A stretch of 64,000 bases of DNA from Adenophora triphylla var. japonica (GCA_022495995.1 JAFEMH010000522.1:383001-447000); one strand, 5' to 3'; positions 1 through 11,384 are shown, counted from the stretch's first letter. Made by a program: numbers and translations. Notes: generated by a model from the sequence alone, not told the origin.

Positions 1-964
1 TATGCTAGATCCTGGGTCAGTGGAGACCATCTGTGCGGCTATAAGCCCCTCGTTTTGCACCTGTATTTCGAACCTAACGACCGAGCCTGTCATGTTCATT
101 TTTTGATGCGTTAGCCATGTGAATAGTAAACCGAGCCGGCCATTGAGTCAAGATCAGGTCAAAAGTTCGGCATGACCTCCCTTTACCTTGCTTGCGCAAG
201 GGATCTGCGGCGTTAGGCGTTGGCTGGGTCATATTGTCATGGCTGACGTATCAAAGGCGTGATGACATGGTGTCATGTGAGCATGGATGTATATCCGGGA
301 CGGAACATCGTCTGGGTGTAGCTTCGGAAATCAAGATCAGGTCGAGATTTTAGCATGACCTTTCATCGCTTTGCTTGCGCAAGGGATCTTGAGTTCCGAG
401 CCTTGACTCAGAAAAATGGCCGGCATGGTATATGTATCCAGCCGTATGACACTGACCGGGTAAAACCAACCGAGTCTGGACAGAGTGTGACTCAAGACTC
501 AAACGTGCAGGGTTGACGCTTGGCTAGGATGGGATGTTTGGAATGATCCCGTGCGCATCCGAGAGGCCTAGGAAGACCAAATGGACTGCAACTGAGACCA
601 CTCCGGGTTAAGGGTTGTAGTGTGCAGTGTATCCGAGACAGCAGTGCGCGTAGCATGCGGTGTAACCGAGGCAGCAGTGTGCGTAGTGTGCGGTGTAACC
701 GAGGCAGCAGTGCGAGTAGTGTGCGGTCTCTAAAATTCTTTTTCTGAGTAAAACATAAGTTTTTTTTTTCGAAGAATTTTAAATGTATGCACAGATGTAT
801 ATTGATGCATTTTTTTTTTGTATTTTTATTTTTTTTTTGTAAAATAAAAATGAAGCACGTGCACACACACACAACAGTTAAAGAAAGGGGTAAAATGAAA
901 GTTTGACCCTCATCATCGTTTTAAAAATCTTTTGTTTAGTTTAAAAAGATTTTAAAACAAAAAG
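1..964 (-). mobile_element. 5' leader of Ogre-type element A (partial)
   Basis: Untranslated leader of a minus-strand Ty3/gypsy element whose body lies left of the window. It is assigned because it lies directly inside a primer-binding site and an LTR, and because its left end (about 1-70, 'ctataagcccctcg...ctgtattt') matches the leader of element B at 14580-14650. Within it, 600-725 hold about three imperfect copies of a roughly 45-base unit with the core 'gtgtaaccgaggcagcag'. A minus-strand reading frame at 492-872 is low-complexity (Lys/Phe then Leu/Arg rich) and I do not regard it as a gene. T-rich tracts occur at 760-840. Confidence 0.7.
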
Positions 965-982
965 TCCCCAGCAGAGTCGCCA
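965..982 (-). other. Primer-binding site of element A
   Basis: On the minus strand this reads TGGCGACTCTGCTGGGGA, two bases from the LTR edge at 985. Elements B and C have the same site with one base difference. A PBS of this form is typical of Ogre elements, where it is usually attributed to tRNA-Arg; that attribution is from memory. It fixes A as a minus-strand element with its 5' LTR to the right. Confidence 0.8.
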
Positions 983-984
983 AC

Positions 985-1368
985 TGAAATTACCCGGATC
1001 CGAGAGGCAGCGCAATCGCGCCCCGGCATCTGGCATTTTCCCGCTTTGCAGCGTTTTCGTTGGTGGAGGTGTCTCGCTGTGTTTTGCTTTGTAGAGTCGC
1101 CACGCCGTTTTTATTATTAAGCCCAAAACATTGAAAAAGGGGCATCAGTTTAAAAATAATAATAAACTGTTTTTGTGTGATGAGATTTTGAGTTCGGAGG
1201 TCAGATGACTCCTCGGGAAGAGAATATTAGAATCTTAGAGCTCACCCGAGTCGCCTCGTAAAAACGAGTCTTTCGGATACCCCTAATATTCTTTAAATGT
1301 TGTGTGTGTGTGTGTGCGCTTTTTTAAAAATGCATGTTGTGTCGGATGTCTACATTTGTACACTGCTA
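985..1368 (-). mobile_element. 5' LTR of element A, U5 side (LTR continues at 17796)
   Basis: Starts TGAAATTACC right after the PBS and holds the U5-side features shared with the LTRs of B and C: a GAGTCGCCAC copy at about 1094, then two short hairpins (1231-1272). It is interrupted at 1368/1369 by the LTR of element B. The rest of this LTR follows at 17796-18838 and ends in CA, giving about 1.43 kb when the two parts are added. A (GT)n tract is at about 1299-1318. Confidence 0.75.
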
Positions 1369-3137
1369 TGAATGTGTGCCCAAATTGTGTGTTGGATTCA
1401 AGCGAGTTTGAAAACATCTGGTTTAATTTGAAAAACGGAGTCGCCACGCCATTTTGATTTCCTCAAAACTTTGAAAAAAAGGTTTTTATGGGTTCGGAGG
1501 TTAAGTTACCCCTTGGGAAGAACGGATCGTCGTTCACCCAAGGTGCCTTGCCGTAGCAAGTCTCCCTAGATTCCGTTTATTTTGCTTGCTTGCATGCTTT
1601 CTTGTGTGCATGTGTTTGAAAATAAGGGGGGGGGGAATGTCCCAAGTTGTCTTCCGGACGTACAAACCATTTATTGGTTGTCGCTCGGGATTTCTTGGAT
1701 TTTATGTATTCGGGATTTTGATCCCGTCCTCATCTTGGACTTGTGATCATCGCATTTTTAACCTCGGGACTTGCGTGATCGAGAGAATGACTCCCTTTAT
1801 AGTCAAAGATGAGGTTCTTTAGAAAAGGAGGGTCCTTAGCCCATCAATCCTACGCTTTAAGATGGTCGAGCTCATATAGATGCTTCATACTCGTCTTAAG
1901 CTATAATTGGAGATATAGGGTTTAAGGTTGTCCCTTTCTAAAGAGATCATAAAACCTTTATGGAAGAAACGATGTAAAGATAGGATCTTTACACCGGTCC
2001 GTTCCAAGTTTGCTAATGGGGACATGGGGGAATGCATGTAAAAATGACATTTTTAGTGAAAAGATGACATTTTTGGGTTGCAAAGGATGCATTTTGATTT
2101 AAAGAAGTGATCTTTATTGCAAAGGATAATTTTTGATTTAAAGAAGTGATCTTTATTGCAAAGGATGCTTTTTTTAATGTAAAGACATGATCTTTATGCA
2201 AAGGATGCATTTTTATGAAGAAATTGGGATTCAATATGTAAGGGATGCATAAAGATTGCATTTTGAAAAGCATGGGATGCTAATTTAGAATAAAGATATG
2301 ATGTTTAATGCAAAGGATGCATGAAAATAGGTTTTGTGCGCAAAGGATGCATTCTTATGATAAAGACTTGATCTTTATATGCAAATGATGCATAAAGATG
2401 ATATTTTTATTGAAAAAATGGGTTTTTGAGGTGCAAAGGATGCACCTTTATATATGAAGATTACATCTTTAATGGCAAGGGATGCCTAATGCATGCAAAG
2501 GGGAAGGGGGGATGATAAAGATATGATCTTTAAACTACCAAGTCCCAAGCAAGGATAATAACAATATATGCAATGAGCAATTAAATCATGTAAAGCAATT
2601 ACGATGCAAGATTAGGGAGTGAGAGGTTACCAATGGTGGCCTCTTCTTCTTTGGGGTAGAGCTAGGAGGAAGGATTGATCTTGGGATCTTCAAGGAGGAG
2701 GGAGGTGGTTTCTTGGCCTTCTTCTTCAACCTTCTTGGACTTCCAGCAGCCTTTTGGAGTGTATTTTTCGTATTGTGGTGATATTGTGTTTTTTGTTGAT
2801 GATTAAAATGGGTAGAGGAGGGCTCTATTTATAGGCAATCTGGGAAGAGCGAATGAAGCCGTACGGCTGGAGGTCTTTGGTTAATGCAGCCGTGCGGCAT
2901 TATCCACAATGACTCAGCATTTCTAGAAACATGCAAGGTGGCAAATTCTAGAACCTTTCTCCCAATTAAGAAAAACGTGTTTCTTAATGGATAAGCCTTC
3001 CTTTCAGCCCTTAATTAATTTGGGACAGTTCCGGAATATTTCCGGAATACTAGGAAGGTCCGGGGAATTACCGGAAAACTTACCGAAATTGCCGGAAAGT
3101 TTAACCGGAAGGCATGAGCCAGATTTGGGTACTTACA
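1369..3137 (-). repeat. 3' LTR of element B
   Basis: 1.77 kb, bounded by TGAATG...CTTACA on the plus strand (TGTAAG...CATTCA in the element's own sense). It aligns nearly end to end with 16072-17795. By eye there are about 30 substitutions and one roughly 45-base segment (near 1955-2000) missing from the other copy. It contains the shared U5 hairpins (1510-1562), a degenerate array of GCAAAGGATGC words at 2080-2510, and a TATA box with palindromes at 2825-2899. Confidence 0.9.
2825..2899 (-). promoter_or_regulatory. LTR promoter of B: TATA box with upstream palindromes
   Basis: The minus strand reads CTATAAATAG at 2834-2825, a good plant TATA box. Just upstream of it in the direction of transcription lie AGCCGTACGGCT (2857-2868, perfect 12-base palindrome) and AGCCGTGCGGCA (2888-2899). 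The other LTR repeats the arrangement: TATA at 17483-17492, words at 17515-17526 and 17546-17557. The same word recurs near both antisense genes of B and in its leader. A role as a protein-binding dyad is inferred. Confidence 0.65.
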
Positions 3138-3720
3138 GAAGCCCCTCGGCAACGTCACTTGAGAGGCGAGTGGGGTTGTCGATAGAAAAGGATCCAATCT
3201 GGTGAATGCCGAGACGGATCGAGAGACCGAGGTGGTCGAGTGGCTGAACCTTCGGAAGGCTACCTACGTATCCAGAGTGGGAATCAAGCCAGGCCATAGT
3301 TCGAAAAAGATCCGCTGGGGAATGGGGTGTCTTATGTGACGAATTGGCTGAACCTAAGGTAGGCTACCTACGTATCCCGAGTGGGAATCAAGCCAGGCTG
3401 TAGTTCGGAAAAGATCCGCTGAGGAATGGATAAGAGAAAACTAGTCTCTTGCTGGGAAAATAGAAGAGGAAATGACCTAGGAGGTCAGGCAATTGATCCT
3501 ACTGGGGATATGCTAGAAATGACCTAGGTGGTCAGATAACAAAGTCTCTATGAGGGACTACTTCATCACTGAGGAGTAACAAAGAAACAGGGTGACCAAA
3601 GTGGTCGAATGGCTGGACCTTTTATAAAAGGCTACCTACGTATCCCGGAGGAATCAAGCCTTGATCGTAGTTCAAGCATCACTAGATAGGTTAAGAACGA
3701 TGTCTAGGATCCTTGAGGTT
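3138..3720 (-). other. 3' untranslated region of B beside the 3' LTR
   Basis: Non-coding. It begins with the polypurine tract and a CAAC...CACT / AGTG...GTTG hairpin (about 3150-3183) also present in element C at 44422-44454. It then holds three copies of a motif running from GGCTGAACC or GGCTGGACC through CCTACGTATCC to GTAGTTC (3242-3303, 3348-3409, 3610-3675). The first two copies are followed by 'aaagatccgctg'. Related copies lie at 9508-9588, 44512-44600 and 46944-47010. Confidence 0.65.
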
Positions 3721-3888
3721 TTGACAATTAATGGAGGTTGTCACCTGATTGACAATTAATGGAGGTTGTCACCTGATTGACAATTAATGGAGGTTGTCAC
3801 CTGATTGACAATTAATGGAGGTTATCACCTGATTGACAATTAATGGAGGTTGTCACCTGATTGACAATTAATGGAGGTTTTCACCTGA
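3721..3888. repeat. 28-base tandem repeat, six copies
   Basis: Six consecutive 28-base units that begin TTGACAATTAATGGAGG and end CACCTGA, differing only by single bases (copies four and six). A lone related piece occurs at about 4244-4265, beyond the next array. Short, homogenised arrays between pol and the 3' LTR are a known habit of Ogre elements. Confidence 0.92.
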
Positions 3889-3889
3889 G

Positions 3890-4242
3890 AAAACTAGAGC
3901 TTACGTCACCATCGAGTGGATAGAGGTAGCTAGAGTTTGGATAACTTGAGCATACTTCACTATTCGTGATAGAGGTAGCTAAAGTTAGAAGAACTTGAGC
4001 GTACGTCACTATCTGTGATAGAGGTAGCTAAAGTTAGAAGAACTTGAGCATACTTCACTATTCGTGATAGAGGTAGCTTAAGTTTAGAAGAACTTGAGCA
4101 TTCTTCACTATTCGTGATAGAGGTAGCTTAAGTTTAGAAGAACTTGAGCATACTTCACTATTCGTGATAGAGGTAGCTTAAGTTTAGAAGAACTCGAGCA
4201 TACTTCACTATTCGTGATAGAGGTAGCTTAAGTTTAGAGTTC
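3890..4242. repeat. About 50-base tandem repeat, about seven copies
   Basis: Units of roughly 50-51 bases with the core 'cttcactattcgtgatagag' followed by 'gtagctta'. The left copies (3890-4030) are more diverged than the right ones, which are nearly identical, suggesting recent expansion at the right end. No coding frame is maintained across it. Confidence 0.9.
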
Positions 4243-5359
4243 TGACAATTCGGAGGTTGTCACCTAGCGTTATCCCGTTATAACGGAATTAACGGAGGCG
4301 ACTGGGAAGAAAGCTTAATTTCTTAGGAGATAAGGGATATCTTCTGAAAAAGATGTTATCTTAGTTAAAGGATAACGGGAATTGGATGCCCAAGTGGAAA
4401 GTCCAGGGGCAAAATTGTAATTTCTGCTCAGAGCGAAAGAAGCCGCCCGGCATGAGATGGGGAAAAAGAAGCCGTACGGCTGGAAGATTAATTTTTCCAG
4501 ATTATTTAATATCAGATTTGAACGGGCTATTGGGCATTACTGCCACCCATTCCAGCCGAGGGAGAGAGAGAGAAAAGAGGAAGAAAATTCGAAATTCTTT
4601 CAATCCCCTTGCTTCCTTTGATCAAGAATGGATCCGGTGCCAAGGCAAGCGAGGAGGAATATCTCCGCGGCCGCTCAGAGGAAGAGGAAGAAGCTCGTTC
4701 GTACGGATAGGAGGTATGACTTTCTTACACCTTCATCGAAGCTCTATCCGGGGAGAAGGGAGCACAAATCGACGAACCCGCGATCGGTTGGGTAAGCATT
4801 CTTATCTGGCTCAATTCCGTCGATTTTGATTGGATTTTGATTGATTTAGGGCTTGACCCAAATTTTAAGAATTTTCTAGGATTTTCCTAGGATTTTTTGA
4901 ATGATTTTGAGACATTGATGAATAACCTATGAGGCTAAGAACATGCATGTGCAATTTATTTGACAAAAATAATGAGAATGACCCACTTTTTTCTTGATAA
5001 TAAAGTAAGAATGATAATTGTCTAAAGTGAGACAAAGCCCTTGCATGTGCTAGAACTAGGTCAAAATTTTGATTATCAATGAGAAAACAGGATTTTGGAA
5101 GATGAAAAGGATTCATGCATGCCACTTTGTTGAAAAATAATGCTTATGTGCAAAGAATTTTGAAAATTGTGATTTTGTGCTTTAGGAAAGCAATGTGATT
5201 TGACATGACGTGTTTCAAGTGATGAAAGACGTGTTTTTCATGCAAAGGATGCTAGAAAGATTTTTATAAATGCTTTTCTTTTGAAAATATGTGCACTTTT
5301 GAATATATGCATGCTTTTGAAAAGGACTGACACATTTCTTTTGCTGTGCTTGTCTACAG
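4243..5359 (+). promoter_or_regulatory. Upstream region of B antisense gene 1
   Basis: Non-coding apart from a possible first exon. AGCCGCCCGGCA (4441-4452) and AGCCGTACGGCT (4470-4481) repeat the LTR palindromes about 150 bases before an ATG at 4628. That ATG opens a Lys/Arg-rich frame, with a candidate splice donor GTAAGC at 4792. The phase of that donor does not fit the next exon at 5360, so the first exon and the start codon remain unresolved. A clear acceptor (tgtctacag) ends at 5359. A (GA)n tract is at about 4560-4580. Confidence 0.5.
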
Positions 5360-7223
5360 GGGAACAAATCCAGAGGTCCTTCTGAGATTGCAGTGAGGCT
5401 TTGGGAGAGGATGCCAGATTTCGAGAAGAATGGGGCGAACCCCAAGCAGCTGGTGCGGGCTACCCGCTTGGATTTGTTCATTGAGGCCATAGGCAGAGGT
5501 ATCCACATTACCTCAAAGAGCAAGGGCTTGGTCCAGGCCCTTTCAGAGTTCTGGTGGGATACCACTCATAGCTTCCATCTTAGCTGGGGGGAGCTGACGG
5601 TGACTCCGGCCGATTTTACAGCTATCACTGGCCTACAGTTCACTGGGAGGCCTATGACTTGGAGGGACCACATCACAGCGGAGGAATTCAGAGCTTTGGT
5701 TGGGTTTGAGCTGATTCCTAAAGGGCTGGGGATGGAGACCAGGAACGTCGAGGTGGCAGTCCAGAACTGAATGCGAGAGTTTACTGCTAATGATGTGACC
5801 GCCCACCAGCTTGCTAGAGCTTTCGTGTGGTTGATGCTGTCAGTCACCATCTTTGCTAATTCTGGGACTCTGGCTATGACTTGCCTCCTTGACTCTTTGG
5901 TTGATGTAGATGGGATTGGGATGGTCTCCTGGGGCGAGGCCGAATTAGCAGAGCTCTACTTCTCTCTGGATATGTACAGCCGGAACAAGGCTGACTCCAT
6001 GGACTGCTTTTCATTTGCCCTTGAGGTAGTCCTTCTTTCTTTTCTCTTTTACTTTTCTGTCTTGAGACTTTTCATGAGAGAAAAATGACCCTTTTGATGT
6101 TTTGAACATGCAGTTCTGGTTCTGTGAGGTGATTGGGTTCTTTCCCTGGAACCAACAGAGCGATATCACCATCTTCCCTGCTATGGTTCGCTGGAGGGGA
6201 GATGCGAGGGATAAGTTCACGGGGAAGACCCGGATCACCTTTGATTACAAGATGGTGAACCAATCATTAATAAGGATGGGCACGATGGAGTGGACTTCTA
6301 CCCTTGGGGTAGGTATCCAGAGATTTTGCTAGGAGAGGCCATTGAGGAGACGAGGCAGAGGAGATGGCTGACTGGGCTGACATGTGATGTCATCTATTTG
6401 GGGGACCATTTCTCGAGGCAGCATGGCTATGTCCCTCCATTGGACGCCATCACTCCCCATGATCCTCCAGCACGGATGCTACAGCCCAGGGATTGGCAGG
6501 CAGATGAGATAGCTAGGTACCAGGGAGGTATAGCCGCAGAGGAGTATTTTGACATGGATACCCCTTACGCTGTGTTTGTGGAGCAGCGCCTGAGGACGCC
6601 ACAGAAGCTGATGAAGCTGGCGGTCACTCAGGGATATGGGGAGGACGAGCCTTCTGACCCGCCGATCCCTCCTGCGCACATTTCATACGTAGTCCACGGA
6701 GTTCCAAGGAGGATGAGGATTCCTGTCCCCGACACTAGGGAGCCCCAGTATACTTTGCCGCCTGACAGCACTGTAAGTATACTTTTAGGATCTTTTCCCT
6801 TTTCTTTTCAGATTCTTTGCTTTTTTGCAATTCTGAGATTTTCTGAGATTTTTCTCCTCTTTTTCTCAGGTTCCAGCTCGCACTTACGACAGATTGGTCA
6901 GGCAGAATAGGGGCTGGAAGGACATGTGTCGGTCCCTTCTGAGGAAGCTGGCCTGCACTTCAAAGGCTGCAACAGGCGTGCAGAAGCCAGTGCGCAAAAG
7001 GAGGCTCGTCGGGGGCACAGCATCCTCCTCATCGGCTTCGGAGTACTCTTCTAGCGCCAGGCCTCGGGGACGAGGACCCAATGCTGACATCTTGGAGCAG
7101 CTGGCTGAGTACGAGCACGACAATGTCCATCTGTCTGATGTGAGCGATGCAGAGGATTTAATGAGGGAGGCTAGCGTTTATGAGCTGAGCAGTAATGAAG
7201 AAGAAGAAGAATCGGAGGCCTAG
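5360..7223 (+). pseudogene. Antisense gene 1 of B: plant mobile domain-like protein
   Basis: A spliced gene on the strand opposite to pol. Exon a 5360-6025 (donor GTAGTC) is followed by an exon starting at 6114 after 'aacatgcag', running to 6772 (donor GTAAGT), and a last exon 6870-7223 after 'tttctcag'. Exon a holds a segment like the plant mobile domain (Trp-Asp-x-x-x-HSFHLSWGELTVTPADF, then a TGLQ turn). The last exon is Ser/Arg-rich with an acidic tail. The reading frame is broken by a TGA at 5768-5770, probably from a Trp codon, and by a one-base shift near 6270-6290. Plant mobile domains occur in transposons and in some host genes such as MAIN; a DNA-linked role here is inferred. Confidence 0.72.
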
Positions 7224-7742
7224 GAGGTCTCTAGAGTGGATTAGGAACAAAAACAAACAATGGACAAATTTGATGCACATTTTGTTTATTTTTTGCTTTA
7301 TTTGGGCGCCGATGGGGCGAAAACAATGTGTTAATGTTTTATTTGCTTTTCTATTTTATGCTTTATTAATTTGCATATTATTTGAGCCTCGGGGCGGTTT
7401 TTTGCTTGGAATCGGGGCTGAAACTGGGCCAAAATGATGCATAAATGCTTGGATGATCTTTGAACATGTTTTTGTACAGGTCTTGGTTGAGAAAGTGGGG
7501 TGAAAACTCCCTTGGACAGCAACTTTGGTTGCTGCAGATTTTTTTCTGCAGATGGCAAATGTAGCCGTGCGATCTGGCCTCTGGAGCAAATGAAGCCGTG
7601 CGGCTCACAGTTCTGTCTGGACTGGTCATTTTCTGAATAAAAGCAAGGCTTGGCCATTTCACTTCATTTTCAACTTAGACTTGTCCCAATTGTTCCCAGA
7701 GCACATTTTGGACCTAAAGACACCACGTTTGATCATTTTGCA
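7224..7742 (+). promoter_or_regulatory. Spacer between the antisense genes, with palindromes
   Basis: Non-coding, T-rich on the left. It carries AGCCGTGCG followed by ATC (7563-7574, a half-matching word) and the full AGCCGTGCGGCT (7594-7605), about 140 bases before the ATG of antisense gene 2. This repeats the arrangement seen before antisense gene 1. No convincing TATA box was found; 'gaataaaag' at 7635 is the nearest candidate. Confidence 0.5.
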
Positions 7743-9243
7743 ATGGAGAAGCCCGTCAGATTGCAAAAGGGGAAGCGAGACCGTTTTCTGTCCGATCTTC
7801 AATCTTGGGTGAAACACAACTTCCAATTTCACAAGGGGCTGCTTGATTCTTCCTTCAAGATCAAGTCTTTATGGCATTTGAGGGATCTCCCGCCCGATTG
7901 GGACCTTTTGAGAGCAGCAGCAAAGTTTTGGGACGTCCGGAGACACGTTTACTGCTTTTCTTACAACGAGATTGTCCCAACGCATGAAGACTTCCGAGCC
8001 TTGATTGGGGGTCCAGAAACTGAGGCTATATCGATTCCTCTGATCGAAGACGTGTCGGTGGCGGCAAAGCTTGCATCTTTTCTGCAGATTCCTTTGGGAG
8101 AAGCTGAGGGGATGATGATAGCCCCAGACAGGATTGACCTTTCTGATATCCCGGGCAGGTTTGGGTCTCCGGCTATGGCTGCGACCACGGTAGCTATGGA
8201 TGCCTTTATTCTCTGTATATTTTCTGCTCTGTTCACCGCTGAGTCCGTGGGGATCTGTCATGGTGGTCTCTTGGACATGGTCAGAGATTGTAGAGCTGGG
8301 AAGGACATTGTCCCACTGGTTTTGGGAGAGACATTGCATGGCATTGACAGGATGGCTAGAGGAGACCATTTCATGAGGTCTGGGAGTTCAGCTGTGCTGA
8401 CTTTATGGCTGCAAGAGAGGCTCGGGGCTTTGCCAGGGGCTTTGCCGACTCAGTGCCCTTGGGTGATTTCTCGGAGAGGTGCACCGAGGCAACAGGACCA
8501 GGGTAGCTGGGAGCTGATGATGGCTAGGCTATCCACTTCGGACATCCGTTGGTGGATACCTCATTGGAGGTTGCAGACCAGGAGGATATTTCAGGAGTCC
8601 TATATAGTGAGGGTTCCAGGGTTCTGCCGGTCGTCCTTCTACATTCCCTGCTTGGTATCCAGTCAGTTCGGGGCTTTACAGGAGCCATTGAGTGGTTGGG
8701 AGGACATCCGGACCATGGAGGTGATGCCATTGGATATGAGGGATCCAGCCAGCTTCTCATTCTTCTCGAGGGCTTGGACATACACTGCTTTCCCACCCAG
8801 GACTATCTTCAGGAGCAGGAAGAGTACCATCTTGACCACTGTCTACTTGGATTGGTACGAGAGGGAGATGGGAGCGACCCAGGTCATATTGGGGGAGAGA
8901 CGTCAGGCTTTATTGGGGGCTGACTGCGACTCGAGTAGGACTCGAGGAGATCGAGGCTAAGGCGAGTCGCCATAACCAGTCGGGTGACCTGATCAGAGAT
9001 ATGGAGGCTCGATACAAGAGATTGTCCGAGGTCGCTCCTTTGACTGAGGCTCAGAGGAAGGAAGTGCGGACTCGTGCTCGTGTAGAGAGGGCACTTATTG
9101 ACACGGGTTTAGTGGAGGCTCCAGTGAGGATACCGGAGATCGGAATGAGGGATACCGACATTATAGAGAAGAAGAGAAATAAAACTCGACGGGGTCGAGG
9201 TAAAGGGAAGAAGACCAAAGAAGACTCAGCGAATGACGACTGA
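7743..9243 (+). pseudogene. Antisense gene 2 of B: DUF7745-like protein
   Basis: Long plus-strand frame from ATG 7743 to a stop at 8960, then the same protein continues in another frame to 9243 after a one-base shift near 8925-8940. The order of motifs fits the plant DUF7745 type: a Trp-Asp segment ('AAAKFWDVRRHVYCFS'), 'PTHEDFRALIGGP', a hydrophobic helix around 'AFILCIFSALF', and a later 'LTLWLQERLG'. The C-terminal part after the shift is a charged, probably coiled segment ending in a Lys/Arg-rich tail. Ogre elements are known for extra genes of unknown function; here it is antisense and downstream of pol. Domain assignment is from memory of the family pattern. Confidence 0.65.
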
Positions 9244-9624
9244 CAGATCTTTTCTTAGGATTCCCTTATTGCCATTTTGCAAACACATTAGTTTATTTAG
9301 GCATTTTTTTGTATTTTAGATCTTTGTATCAGGTTAGCAGAGTCAAGAGTAGATCGTGCTTGAACTCATCAAGAAGTTTTTAACTTGTAATGAACAAGAG
9401 ATATTATCTTAGAAATTAATCAAGACACATTTCATGGAAATTCAAATGTCTTATTGCTTGGGACCCGTTTTATGAAAACTGGAATGCCCTTTATTTTTAT
9501 TTATTGTTTAGACCGAACCATAAATGGATGCCTACGTTCCCCTTTTACAAGAAAGACTAAGGGGCTCAGGTCTCCGTAGTTCATTCTGGTGAACTAACAA
9601 AAATAGGTCTTTTGACTTCTTTTT

Positions 9625-9656
<32 letters not shown>

Positions 9657-9879
9657 TTTTGCAGCCCTGTTTTTTGCAGCCCTATTTTTTGCCTAGACCA
9701 CCCTTTTTGGGTTTTTCAGCCTAGCTGGGTATTACTCATTTCGCACTAAGATTTTTTTTATGTGCAACCCTGTTTTTTGCCTAGACCGACCTTTTGGGTT
9801 TTCAGCCTAGCTGGGCATTACTCTTTTCGCACTAAGATTTTTTCTTTTTTTTTTTTTATTTTTTATATTTTTTTTAGAC
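9244..9879 (-). other. Non-coding region between pol of B and antisense gene 2
   Basis: Holds one copy of the CCTACGT...CGTAGTTC motif (9508-9588), long T tracts (9617-9660, 9830-9870), and a direct duplication of about 100 bases ('gcctagac...ttcagcctagctggg...cgcactaagatt' at about 9692-9755 and 9779-9840). No gene seen. Confidence 0.6.
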
Positions 9880-11384
9880 ATAGTACCTTCGAGCTTATCA
9901 CCATTGGATTTGGGTGGACAAAGGGATTGCCGTCCAGTGCTGCAAGCTTCATGGCTCCTCCCGATAGTATCTTACGCACCATATAAGGGCCGATCCAAAC
10001 GGGTTCCCATTTTCCCGAGGGTTGTCTACGGTAGGGGCTTCACTTTCAACACTAAGTCACCCTCTTTGATGTCTCTGGCCTTAACCTTTTTGTCGAATGC
10101 TCTGGCCATTCGCCTCTGATAGGCTCGTGTATGCTCCATGGCTTTAAGCCTTCTTTCGTCGAGCAGGGCCAATTCATCATGCCGGCTACGTAGCCATTCT
10201 ACTTCGTTGACACTGTTTTCCAGGAGGACCCTTAATGACGGGATTTCCAACTCCACTGGTAACACTGCTTCCATCCCGTAAGTTAGGGCAAAGGGAGTTT
10301 CTCCTGTGGCTGTTCTGACAGACGTTCTGTAGCCCCAGAGTGCCAAGTGCAGCTTTTCGGGCCAATCACGACCACGGGTGGCCATTTTCCGGATGATCCG
10401 TTCGAGCGTCTTATTAGCAGCTTCTACGGCTCCATTAGTCTGAGGTCTGTACGGAGACGACTTGTGGCGAGTGATTCTGAATTCTGACAGCAACCTATCG
10501 CAGTCCCCTTCAAAGTGCGACCCATTATCAGAAATGATCTCATTGGGCACCCCATATCTACACATTATGTTTTCTTTGATAAACTGGGCAACCTTCTTGG
10601 AAGTGAGGACCTTGTAGGACTTGGCCTCTACCCACTTGGTGAAGTAGTCGATGGCTACTAGCACAAATTCATGCCCATTGCTTCCTGTCGGGGCTATTTT
10701 CCCTATCACATCAATACCCCAGGTTGCGAACGGCCAAGGAGTCGTCATGCAGTACAGGTCATGAGGCGGGAGATGATTGAGGTTGGCAAACCGCTGGCAT
10801 TTGTCGCATGCTCGGACGTGCTGGACACAGTCTGTCTCCATGGAAATCCAGTAGTAACCCATTCTGAGGATCACTTGCATCAGGGCTCTGGCATTCATAT
10901 GAGGACCGCAGGGACCATTGTGGACTTCGGTCATCAACTCTTTGGCCCTTTCTTGAGTGACGCATAAGAGGAGTGGTCCTTGATACCGCTTCTTGTACAG
11001 GTTGCCTCCTAGAATGACATAATGGGAGGCCAACCTTTTCAAGGCTTGCAAGCTCTTGGCTCTAATACCTTCTTTCGGTCTACCTTCTTTGTCTCTGAAA
11101 GCTGACTCTCCATCCTTGAGGAACTGGTAAATTTGATTGCACCAAGGTTCCTTTATAGGCTCGGGTCCCAGGTCTACTTCACAACAGAAAGCTGGGGCTT
11201 CTCTTCTACCCACTCTGAAGGGTTTTATGGCTTTTCCTTCGGGGATCTCTACCAGTGAGGCTAGAGTAGCTAGGGCATCTGCGAATATGTTCTTTTCCCT
11301 TGGCAAGTAGTGGAAGGTCACTTCTCTGAACTGTCCAGTCAACTCCTCCATATGGGCATGATACCGCTGAAGATTAGGGTCCAC
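9880..11384 (-). pseudogene. Integrase of element B
   Basis: Minus-strand frame 11384-10026 followed, after a stop, by the remaining C-terminal part to about 9880. It contains the zinc-binding HHCC module (EVHNGPCGPH ... CDKC), then the catalytic core with Asp in WGIDVIGKI, Asp in IISDNGSHF and Glu in NGAVEAANKT, so the DDE triad is complete. Past the stop at 10026 a 'WIGPY' turn marks the GPY/F C-terminal module. The N-terminal 80 residues are the end of the second RNase H ('FADALATLAS'). It would insert the cDNA into the genome. The catalytic core is intact, while the stop would remove the end of the protein. Confidence 0.87.

Noticed and set aside
492..872. 126-residue minus-strand reading frame
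   Set aside because: Low-complexity translation of T-rich sequence and of the triplicated leader segment; no domain, lies in an untranslated leader.
3721..4242. Possible CRISPR-like array
   Set aside because: Units are directly adjacent without unique spacers, inside a plant retrotransposon.
4386..4829. 147-residue plus-strand frame before antisense gene 1
   Set aside because: Its phase at the candidate donor does not match the exon at 5360 and it has no domain; only the upstream region is annotated.
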